A stretch of DNA of 18,283 nucleotides from the NCBI GenBank assembly GCA_011049745.1, contig DRHE01000257.1, forward strand, positions 1 through 18,283, read 5' to 3'. The DNA comes from Spirochaetales bacterium (GTDB lineage Bacteria > Spirochaetota > Spirochaetia > SZUA-6 > DRHE01). Below, piece after piece: positions 12,582-18,283 of this stretch. A program made the position numbers and the translations under genes. A model generated the notes under the pieces. That model was not told where the DNA came from and made no database searches. It saw only the letters and a program-made list of their open reading frames with translations. The first letter of the stretch is position 1, and every line of letters starts with the position of its first letter.

Positions 12582-13781
12582 TTATGCATATTTCTTTTCC
12601 AGCTCAACAAAATCCGGCAGTTCCGAAATCAGGGGGCACAGGTATTCATAAAAGCTGTCACTCACAAAATTGCCCTGCTGATTGATATATTCATCAGGCA
12701 TGGGCCTGGTTCTGACTGCCACTTCATTTAAAGCGGCTTTGCCATATTTCACCCTGTAGGGCGAATTTGCCACTCTTTCAATTGAAACCATAAAGCCTGA
12801 TTCCCCTGCCTCAGCCATTTTTACCGCGTTCAAACCGTACTGATAGGCCTCTTCCAGGTCCTGTGCTTCGGCCCTGTCCATGGCGGACATGATCAGGGAT
12901 TCAGTGATCTGGAATTCGCCTCTAAGCTTAAGTTTATCGCCAATCATCTTGTGCAGATTCATAGCCACACTGGCGCCCCCCATGGCCCCGAACTCTACAT
13001 TCCCGAATTTATCCTCAGTCAAAGCAGCACTCACCGGTCTACCGCCGGAAAACTTTATTCCTTCACCGCACACTACAGAAACCCAGCCATATCTCTCTAT
13101 GCAGTGCTCAACATCAGCAAGGAAATTATTCGTATCAAATACTCTTTCAGGCATGTAAATCAGGTGGGGAGCTTCTTCCTCTCTTCTTCCGGCCAGTGCA
13201 GTAGCCGCGGCAAGCCAGCCTGAATCCCGCCCGATGGTCTGGTAGATCACGTATCTATCCACCCGCTTCATGTCTCTCGCTAAAACACCGGCCTGCATTA
13301 CATTAAGTATATTGCTCCTGGCCGCAGAGGGAAATCCGGGTGTGTGATCCGTGCCGAATAGATCGTTGTCCACAGTTTTTGGAATACCCACGCCAATCAG
13401 GTCATAGTTCTTCTCCCTGCAGTACTGTTCAATCCTGTTAATGGTGTCCATGGTATCATTGCCGCCTATCAGAAAGAAATACCTGACATTATTTTTTCTT
13501 AAAACCTCAAGCACTTTCGGGAAATCAGCCTCTTTCAGCTTATGCCTGGAAGATCCCAGTGCTGAAGAGGGTGTCCTTCTCAACCCTTTAAGTATATTTC
13601 CCGGTTGAGCGCCCAGATTGATCAGAAGTTCTTCCATGAGCCCTTCGATCCCGTACTGCATGCCATAGATATCCTTTATTTGTGATGATCTGATAGACGC
13701 TTCCACCACTCCGGCCAGACTGCTGTTTATAACCGATGTCGGTCCGCCGGACTGGCCGATTACTGCATTGCCGGTTATCAT
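12582..13781 (-). CDS. pfp: 6-phosphofructokinase, pyrophosphate-dependent type (paralogue A)
   Basis: This enzyme phosphorylates fructose 6-phosphate at C1 in glycolysis. The 399 residues carry the PFK fold motifs: IGQSGGPTSVINSSLAG (8-24, phosphate donor loop), FLIGGNDTMDTINRI (103-117), GVGIPKTVDNDLFGTDHTPGF (130-150), IGRDSGWLA (183-191) and GEGIKFSGGRP (239-249). Two positions mark PPi rather than ATP use in this family. Asp109 in GGNDT replaces the Gly of ATP enzymes, and Lys135 in PKTVDND replaces the Gly of PGTIDND; catalytic Asp138 is present. GGND rather than GGDD is a variation also seen in this subgroup. A good AGGAG lies 6 bases before the ATG. It is transcribed away from a second PFK gene, with the promoters and repeats in the 195-base gap. 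A PPi enzyme is reversible and could act in both glycolysis and gluconeogenesis. Confidence 0.9.
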   Translation of the reverse strand: MITGNAVIGQSGGPTSVINSSLAGVVEASIRSSQIKDIYGMQYGIEGLMEELLINLGAQPGNILKGLRRTPSSALGSSRHKLKEADFPKVLEVLRKNNVRYFFLIGGNDTMDTINRIEQYCREKNYDLIGVGIPKTVDNDLFGTDHTPGFPSAARSNILNVMQAGVLARDMKRVDRYVIYQTIGRDSGWLAAATALAGRREEEAPHLIYMPERVFDTNNFLADVEHCIERYGWVSVVCGEGIKFSGGRPVSAALTEDKFGNVEFGAMGGASVAMNLHKMIGDKLKLRGEFQITESLIMSAMDRAEAQDLEEAYQYGLNAVKMAEAGESGFMVSIERVANSPYRVKYGKAALNEVAVRTRPMPDEYINQQGNFVSDSFYEYLCPLISELPDFVELEKKYA

Positions 13782-13821
13782 TTGCTTCTCCTGTTTGTTC
13801 TATTTTTTGAAGTAAAATCGA

Positions 13822-13849
13822 TCGTACTAAAGCACTTCCTGCGGTCGCC
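13822..13849. repeat. 28-base direct repeat, copy 1
   Basis: This segment begins TCGTACTAAAGCAC and ends CGGTCGCC. It matches copy 2 (13870-13897) at 25 of 28 positions by my count, in the same orientation, with starts 48 bases apart. It covers the spacer and -10 box of the predicted promoter for the minus-strand PFK gene, a typical repressor position. It is GC-richer than the AT-rich leaders around it. It may be an operator copy or one unit of a dispersed intergenic repeat. Confidence 0.6.
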
Positions 13850-13855
13850 TGTCAA
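13826..13855 (-). promoter_or_regulatory. Candidate sigma70 promoter for the minus-strand PFK gene
   Basis: Read on the minus strand, a perfect TTGACA (13855-13850) is followed 18 bases later by TTTAGT (13831-13826), a 4/6 match to the -10 consensus. The start would be near 13819, giving a leader of about 38 bases that contains AGGAG at 13788-13792. The -35 lies in TGTCAAGGC (13850-13858), the mirror image of GCCTTGACA (13895-13903), which holds the -35 of the divergent gene. Confidence 0.5.
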
Positions 13856-13869
13856 GGCTCCTTAATCAG

Positions 13870-13897
13870 TCGCACTAAAGCGCTTCCTCCGGTCGCC
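13870..13897. repeat. 28-base direct repeat, copy 2
   Basis: This is the second copy of the element at 13822-13849, with three substitutions. It begins TCGCACTAAAGCGC and ends CGGTCGCC. It ends exactly where the TTGACA of the + strand PFK promoter begins, so it occupies roughly -36 to -63 of that promoter, a position typical of activator sites. Its relation to the minus-strand promoter differs (copy 1 covers the -10), which is why opposite regulation is conceivable. Confidence 0.6.
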
Positions 13898-13926
13898 TTG
13901 ACATCCCTCCTTTTTAGAATTAAAAT
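13898..13926 (+). promoter_or_regulatory. Strong sigma70-type promoter for the + strand PFK operon
   Basis: A perfect TTGACA (13898-13903) is followed after exactly 17 bases by TAAAAT (13921-13926), 5/6 to the -10 consensus. The start would be near 13933, leaving a leader of about 44 bases with an AGGAG at 13964-13968, 8 bases before the ATG. This is the best promoter in the window and should drive PFK, proS and the lipoprotein gene. Confidence 0.72.
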
Positions 13927-13976
13927 GCCGACAAATAAAATCAGATAAATACCAGCTTGATTGAGGAGAAATATAA

Positions 13977-15191
13977 ATGTCTTCAATAAAAAATATCGGT
14001 CTGATAACCAGCGGTGGCGACTGCGGCGGGCTGAATGCCGTAGTAAGGGGTGCGGCGCAGATGGCGGTTTCCCGCAATATCGGCGCTTATATAATCCCTA
14101 ACGGTTATGCCGGTCTTTACAATCTTGTTGATATGGAAAAACTGGTTAAGCTGGATTCTTCAAGGATCGATCATGTGCATTCAAGCCTTGCCGGCTCTGA
14201 AGCTGGTCACTCACGGGTCAAGATCTCGAAAATTGATGATCCCGAGAAATATGAGCGCATCAAAGCGGGACTTAGGAAATTCGATATCGGCGGTCTGGTT
14301 ATTTCCGGCGGTGACGATACAGGCAGCGTAGTAGTAGATCTGGCCGAAAATGGTATTAACTGTATCCATGTCCCCAAGACCATGGATCTTGACCTGCAAA
14401 CCTATTCAGTCGGGGCTGATTCGGCCATTAACCGCATAGCTCAATTCACCGAGGATCTGAAAACCACCGGTCAGACCCACAATCGTATTATGATTATTGA
14501 AGTCTTTGGCAGATACGCCGGTCACACCGCTTTCCGCGGCGGCCTGGGCGCGGATGCTGATAGTATTCTTATACCGGAGGTCCCGGTGGATTTTGATATT
14601 CTATATGAGCACATGAAGAATCTTTATATTAGAAGGGTCAGGGAAAGCGATGTACGGGCCGGAACCTATATAATCGTGGCAGCAGAGGGAATCCGCGATG
14701 CATCCGGAGATTTTATAACCGATTCCAGCGCCGGCACGGATACCTTTGGCCACAAAAAGCTGGCCGGTGCAGGCAAATACGTGAGAAAACAGCTGGAAGA
14801 ACGCCTGCAGAAAGATCCGGAAATAAAAGACTTCATGAAGTCCATGGGCATGTTTGTGCCCGGTCTCTATGAAGCGCCTGAGGCTAGAGAGGTGGTGCCC
14901 GGTCATTTAGTCCGCTCCGGTCACTCATCCGCCTTTGATGTCAATTTCGGCAAGGAAGCGGGCGCAGGTGCCGCAACCGCGCTTTTAAATGGTATTTCCG
15001 GAGTGACCATCAGCGGTATATACCACGGCGAGATCCGATACATGGAGACCAAAAAAGCTATTGTGCAGAGACACGTTGAAGTTGAAATGCTCTCTTTTTA
15101 CGAAGAACTTGGTGTTTGTTTCGGGCGTAAACCAGTCACATTTAAACCCCGCTTCAGGGAAGAGAATAGAAAGGTCGAACGCTATCTATAA
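13977..15191 (+). CDS. 6-phosphofructokinase family protein (paralogue B), PPi-type signature with altered catalytic loop
   Basis: This is a second PFK-fold enzyme of 404 residues, diverged from the one on the opposite strand. Motifs are GLITSGGDCGGLNAVVRG (8-25), VISGGDDTGSVV (108-119), VPKTMDLDL (132-140), IEVFGRYAGHTAF (174-186), VAAEGIRDASGDF (234-246) and PGHLVRSGHSSAFD (308-321). Asp114 in GGDDT and Lys134 in PKT are the residues associated with pyrophosphate use. The usual PKTIDND reads PKTMDLD: catalytic Asp137 and the last Asp are kept, but the Asn is Leu, which may affect activity or substrate. The nucleotide-loop Ala-Pro of ATP enzymes (GGDAPGMN) is Cys-Gly here. It heads an operon with proS 15 bases downstream and has a clear promoter and AGGAG. 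Substrate could be fructose 6-phosphate or a related sugar phosphate; sequence alone cannot settle this. Confidence 0.87.
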   Translation: MSSIKNIGLITSGGDCGGLNAVVRGAAQMAVSRNIGAYIIPNGYAGLYNLVDMEKLVKLDSSRIDHVHSSLAGSEAGHSRVKISKIDDPEKYERIKAGLRKFDIGGLVISGGDDTGSVVVDLAENGINCIHVPKTMDLDLQTYSVGADSAINRIAQFTEDLKTTGQTHNRIMIIEVFGRYAGHTAFRGGLGADADSILIPEVPVDFDILYEHMKNLYIRRVRESDVRAGTYIIVAAEGIRDASGDFITDSSAGTDTFGHKKLAGAGKYVRKQLEERLQKDPEIKDFMKSMGMFVPGLYEAPEAREVVPGHLVRSGHSSAFDVNFGKEAGAGAATALLNGISGVTISGIYHGEIRYMETKKAIVQRHVEVEMLSFYEELGVCFGRKPVTFKPRFREENRKVERYL

Positions 15192-15206
15192 ATAAGCGGT
15201 TGAATT

Positions 15207-16637
15207 ATGGCAGTAAAAATAACAACAAGAGCAGAAAATTATTCCCAGTGGTATATCGATATCATATTACAGGCCAAATTGGCTGACTATTCGCCGGTTA
15301 AAGGATCTATGGTAATCAGGCCGCGCGGTTTTGCAATATGGGAAAAAATGAAGAGTGTCCTGGACTCCATGTTTAAAGAAACAGGTCACAGTAATGCCTA
15401 CTTTCCCCTGCTGATCCCGGAGAGTTTCATCAAGAAAGAGGCGGAACATATAAAAGGATTTGCACCGGAGCTGGCCGTAGTTACCCACGGCGGCGGAGAA
15501 AAACTGGAGGAACCCCTGGTTATCCGCCCGACCTCTGAAACCATTATCTGGGCAATGTATAAGAAATGGATCCAGTCTTACCGGGACCTGCCCCTGTTGA
15601 TTAATCAGTGGGCAAATATAGTGCGCTGGGAAAAGAGAACACGTCTTTTTCTGCGCACCACCGAGTTTCTCTGGCAGGAAGGTCATACGGCTCACGCCTC
15701 AAAAGCAGAAGCACAGGAAGAAACACTGCGCATGCTCTTTGTTTATCAGAATTTTGCTGAAAGTTTTATGGCAATGCCGGTTCTCACCGGAGAAAAAACC
15801 GAATCAGAGAAGTTCGCCGGCGCTGTAAAAACCTATTCCATCGAAGCAATGATGCAGGACAGGAGAGCCTTACAGGCAGGAACCTCCCACAATCTCGGAC
15901 AAAACTTTGCTAAAGCATTTGATGTAACTTATCAGACGCAAAATGGTGAGCGCGACCACGTCTGGGCAACCTCCTGGGGAGTATCCACCAGGCTGGTAGG
16001 CGCCCTGATCATGGCCCATTCCGATGACCGGGGGTTGATAATTCCTCCCAAACTGGCCCCGATAAAAGCAGTTATTATCCCAATTTTTAACAATCAGAAT
16101 AAATCAAGAGTACTTTCCTATGCTAAAGTTTTATTCGAGAGAATAAAAACCAGCTATTCAACTGAAATCGATGATGACGAACAGAATAAGCCCGGCTGGA
16201 AATTCGCTGAATGGGAACTTCAGGGTGTGCCTGTAAGAATAGAGATCGGACCCAGGGATATGGAAAATGATCAGGTTGTACTGGCAAGAAGGGACACTGG
16301 AAAGAAGATAACCATTCCCGCTAAAGATCTGGAAGAAACACTTGGAAATCTGTTAGAGGAAATTCAAAACAATCTCTATCACCGGGCTCTGTTATTACGT
16401 AAAAAAAATACCTATCAGATAAAGGAATACGCTGAATTTAAGGAAATATTTGACGGCCCGGGCGGTTTTATTGAAAGCGCCTGGTGTGGAAATCCCGAGT
16501 GTGAGGCAAAGATAAAGGAAGAGACAAAGGCCACTATCCGGGTGCTTCCATTAGGCAGAGACGAATTGAAAAACCACAATTGCATCTACTGCGGCAGTAC
16601 TGCAGATAAAATTGCTGTTTTTTCCAAAGCCTACTGA
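15207..16637 (+). CDS. proS: Prolyl-tRNA synthetase, archaeal/eukaryotic type
   Basis: This is a class II aminoacyl-tRNA synthetase that charges tRNA-Pro. At 476 residues it lacks the large editing insertion of the common bacterial ProRS and has the archaeal/eukaryotic layout also used by Borrelia, mycoplasmas and Deinococcus. Motif 1 surrounds [11 protein letters not shown] (63-73), RPTSE is at 107-111, motif 2 is [15 protein letters not shown] (149-163), and motif 3 is [24 protein letters not shown] (258-281). An anticodon-binding domain follows (about 285-395). The C-terminal domain has a zinc-type quartet, Cys427, Cys432, Cys459 and Cys462, and ends in the family's terminal Tyr. No strong Shine-Dalgarno precedes the ATG; translation may depend on the upstream PFK gene 15 bases away. 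This subtype in a bacterium reflects ancient transfer and is usual in spirochaetes. Confidence 0.96.
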   Translation: MAVKITTRAENYSQWYIDIILQAKLADYSPVKGSMVIRPRGFAIWEKMKSVLDSMFKETGHSNAYFPLLIPESFIKKEAEHIKGFAPELAVVTHGGGEKLEEPLVIRPTSETIIWAMYKKWIQSYRDLPLLINQWANIVRWEKRTRLFLRTTEFLWQEGHTAHASKAEAQEETLRMLFVYQNFAESFMAMPVLTGEKTESEKFAGAVKTYSIEAMMQDRRALQAGTSHNLGQNFAKAFDVTYQTQNGERDHVWATSWGVSTRLVGALIMAHSDDRGLIIPPKLAPIKAVIIPIFNNQNKSRVLSYAKVLFERIKTSYSTEIDDDEQNKPGWKFAEWELQGVPVRIEIGPRDMENDQVVLARRDTGKKITIPAKDLEETLGNLLEEIQNNLYHRALLLRKKNTYQIKEYAEFKEIFDGPGGFIESAWCGNPECEAKIKEETKATIRVLPLGRDELKNHNCIYCGSTADKIAVFSKAY

Positions 16638-16642
16638 CCCCG

Positions 16643-17749
16643 GTGAAAAAACCATTGCTTTCAGCCCTGCTGATCATTTTGCTGAGCTCCTGCGCCCCCA
16701 AAGACCTGGAGCAGAGCACTGAAGCAAAACCCCTGCCCGGCAAATGGTTTATCCTTCGACAGGGCCATTTTGAGAGTATTGAAGCGCCCTCCACTTCAAT
16801 CCGGCCTCAACCATGGACGGTTCAAAGCCGTGTAGCCGCTCTTAGCGCTTTAGATCATAAAGTATTCCTGGCAGTAAATGGCTGGGGAATAGTTTCACTG
16901 GACATCACCTCACTCTCCGATCCTCACTTTGAATACTTTTACGATCCACTGATATTTCGAAACAGGACCATCACCTCTCTTTTTCCTGACAAAAAGACAC
17001 TTATCTGCCATCTTTACTTTAACACCCTGCTGAATACTGTGCAGCAGCAGGATTTAAAAATTCAGGGTATAAGCCTTATTAAGCTCTTCCCCATCGACAG
17101 TATATACCGGTTTATTATTCCCCCATTTCAGCGGCAGAATCCGGAGTGGGAATCAGTAAGCTTTCTGGTGAGAGATCAGGATGAATTCCTCTTTGAATGG
17201 AAACACTCAAGCCCTGAGGAAACCTATTTTCACTATACCCTGCTAAATTATAGAGAGCAAAAAGAAGAGTCTGTAGACCGCCTGCTTTTTCGAGAGTCAT
17301 TTGCTTTCCAGAGGGTGAATGACCTGAAAGAACCCTCCCGTCTGGTGCTGGTAATAAAGAAAGTTATAAAAACACTTATTCCGGCAGAACAGGGGAATAA
17401 GTCAACAGCTCTCCACTTTCTTTTAAAAGAAGGAGATTCAGGAGTAAGAAAGCGATACAAATATTATCCGCCGGGTTTTTCTTCTGCCCGCCACCCGGAG
17501 CTTTATACTATTAACCTGATTAAACGGGGGGAAGATTTCATTGCCCTTCTCCCCCAGGGCACTCTGCTAAGAACAGGTCCGGGGGAAAAAGATCTTAGAA
17601 TCCTTGATCTGCCGCCAACCCCCGAGGATATTATCTTTACCGATCTCTATATTGAAGACAATTTCCTGGTTGCAGCATGGGAAGAGGTTCATTTTATAAA
17701 TGTGGGGACGGCAGGCATTTTTCTTTTAGATATTTCTTTTTGGCATTAA
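16643..17749 (+). CDS. Hypothetical lipoprotein, beta-rich
   Basis: The 368-residue protein begins with a short signal MKKPLLSALLIILLSSC. Its lipobox LSSC predicts lipidation of Cys17 by Lgt and anchoring in a membrane. I do not recognise the mature domain. It is rich in short strand-like segments with aromatic residues (for example HKVFLAVNGWGIVSLDI at about 72-88, DEFLFEWKHSS, ENHFL-type repeats near the C-terminus such as DNFLVAAWEEVHFINVG). This vaguely suggests propeller-like blades, but I cannot define repeats. The start is GTG, 5 bases after the proS stop, without a clear ribosome binding site, implying coupling. It precedes another predicted envelope protein. Function unknown. Confidence 0.75.
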   Translation: MKKPLLSALLIILLSSCAPKDLEQSTEAKPLPGKWFILRQGHFESIEAPSTSIRPQPWTVQSRVAALSALDHKVFLAVNGWGIVSLDITSLSDPHFEYFYDPLIFRNRTITSLFPDKKTLICHLYFNTLLNTVQQQDLKIQGISLIKLFPIDSIYRFIIPPFQRQNPEWESVSFLVRDQDEFLFEWKHSSPEETYFHYTLLNYREQKEESVDRLLFRESFAFQRVNDLKEPSRLVLVIKKVIKTLIPAEQGNKSTALHFLLKEGDSGVRKRYKYYPPGFSSARHPELYTINLIKRGEDFIALLPQGTLLRTGPGEKDLRILDLPPTPEDIIFTDLYIEDNFLVAAWEEVHFINVGTAGIFLLDISFWH

Positions 17750-17756
17750 AAATCTT

Positions 17757-17781
17757 TATAATTGTGTTACACTTAGTGTAA
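17757..17781 (+). promoter_or_regulatory. -10 box and 7-1-7 operator-like dyad before the 17783 gene
   Basis: A consensus TATAAT (17757-17762) is followed by TTACACT-T-AGTGTAA (17767-17781), a perfect 7-1-7 palindrome ending one base before the ATG. The predicted transcript start (about 17769) falls inside the dyad, a classical repressor arrangement. The geometry resembles Fur/PerR-type boxes, but the sequence is not their consensus. No good -35 is visible. Confidence 0.5.
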
Positions 17782-17782
17782 G

Positions 17783-18283
17783 ATGGAAAAAGAATATAAG
17801 AACCTGGTTTTTTTGTTTCTCTTCTTTCTTATTCCCCTCTGCCTAACACCGGCCCTGGACAATTACACAATAGAGGGGGGGCTGCAGCTGCTGATTAACA
17901 GCGATCAGGATAGCGCTCCCAGCCCCTTAATGCCGACTATCGGTTTCTCCCTTCCTTTCTGGCAGCGGGGAATTTTCACCTTGAATGGCGGCGCCCTTTT
18001 TTTCGGCACCTATTACCAGTATCAGAATAATAGAGCCCTACCTGCTGAACTGGAGCACCGCGACTTTTTAGTCCTGGCTTCTCTGGTTGACGCGCGCATC
18101 GGGCCTGAGTTTATCATTAATGACCGCCTCAAAGCAGGAGCAGGGCTTGGTCTGGCTCTCTTTATCCGCCTGCCCATTCCCCTTTTTGATGATATAAAAG
18201 ATGATTTCGCCCCTTTAGCAGGTTATTTTTACGCGGGCAGGTTTGCCTACCCGGAGACAGAGATATATACTGCCTGGAAACTC
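17783..18283 (+). CDS. Predicted exported/outer-membrane beta-barrel-like protein (3' truncated by window end)
   Basis: An open frame of 167 codons starts at ATG 17783 and remains open to the window edge. It begins MEKEYKNLVFLFLFFLIPLCL, a good signal peptide with likely cleavage around residues 24-27 (LTPALDNY). The mature part shows alternating, aromatic-rich strands with Gly turns (GGLQLLINSDQ, FTLNGGALFFGTYYQYQN, LKAGAGLGLALFIRLPIPLFDD, AGYFYAGRFAYPETEIYTAW), consistent with an outer-membrane barrel. No family is recognised. It lies 33 bases after the lipoprotein gene but has its own -10 and dyad, so it may be separately regulated. There is no Shine-Dalgarno before the ATG. Confidence 0.68.
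   Translation, partial: MEKEYKNLVFLFLFFLIPLCLTPALDNYTIEGGLQLLINSDQDSAPSPLMPTIGFSLPFWQRGIFTLNGGALFFGTYYQYQNNRALPAELEHRDFLVLASLVDARIGPEFIINDRLKAGAGLGLALFIRLPIPLFDDIKDDFAPLAGYFYAGRFAYPETEIYTAWKL

Noticed and set aside
13862..14077. Minus-strand open frame covering repeat copy 2, the promoter and the start of the + strand PFK
   Set aside because: It runs antisense through a strong promoter, Shine-Dalgarno and the start of a clear PFK gene, and its translation has no family character.
15207..16637. Archaeal-type ProRS as a sign of recent horizontal transfer
   Set aside because: This subtype is usual in spirochaetes and several other bacteria, and the gene's base and codon use looks like that of its neighbours.

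Overview
The window reads as chromosomal housekeeping DNA from a spirochaete (Spirochaetota), probably a free-living or anaerobic member. This is an inference from gene content, because no rRNA or other marker gene is present. The pointers are a MinD/FlhG-like ATPase next to a large FapA (DUF342) protein, a DUF2259-type secreted protein, two phosphofructokinases with pyrophosphate-type active-site residues, an archaeal/eukaryotic-type prolyl-tRNA synthetase, and a lipoprotein with a lipobox. Genes are tightly packed, with frequent overlaps and short gaps. I see no tRNA, rRNA, CRISPR array, integrase or insertion sequence.

Layout. Bases 1-576 hold the end of an unidentified gene and fxsA on the + strand. 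Bases 595-3442 are a compact minus-strand operon read ctpA > rsmE > WecG/TagA/CpsF-like protein. Its last two junctions overlap by 4 and 19 bases. A 66-base divergent gap then leads into a + strand operon (3509-9041): a small four-helix membrane protein, a MinD-like ATPase, a 952-residue FapA-family protein and lgt. Next come a membrane CTP-dependent polyprenol/diacylglycerol kinase-like gene (9235-9855) and an eight-helix membrane protein on the opposite strand (9856-10626). These two are stop-to-stop with no bases between them. Divergent from the latter is a Thermotoga-type DAHP synthase (10668-11684), followed by a DUF2259 protein (11742-12551).

The last third is organised around two divergently transcribed phosphofructokinase paralogues (12582-13781 minus, 13977-15191 plus). 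The 195-base gap between them carries two near-identical 28-base direct repeats and a good sigma70-type promoter on each strand. The + strand continues with proS, a lipoprotein gene, and the start of a predicted exported beta-barrel-like protein that runs off the window. A perfect 7-1-7 dyad lies just before this last gene.

Most interesting points: (1) the FapA protein appears built from four copies of its N-terminal module and three copies of a second module ahead of one beta-solenoid, and sits beside a MinD-like ATPase; (2) the paired repeats and mirrored promoters between the two PFK genes; (3) a perfect 8-base inverted repeat that straddles the aroF start codon and overlaps its likely -10 box; (4) several + strand genes without a Shine-Dalgarno whose predicted -10 boxes put the transcription start almost on the ATG, suggesting leaderless mRNAs; (5) a WecG/TagA-family protein in which the usual catalytic motifs are replaced. 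No obviously new defence or mobile system is visible.
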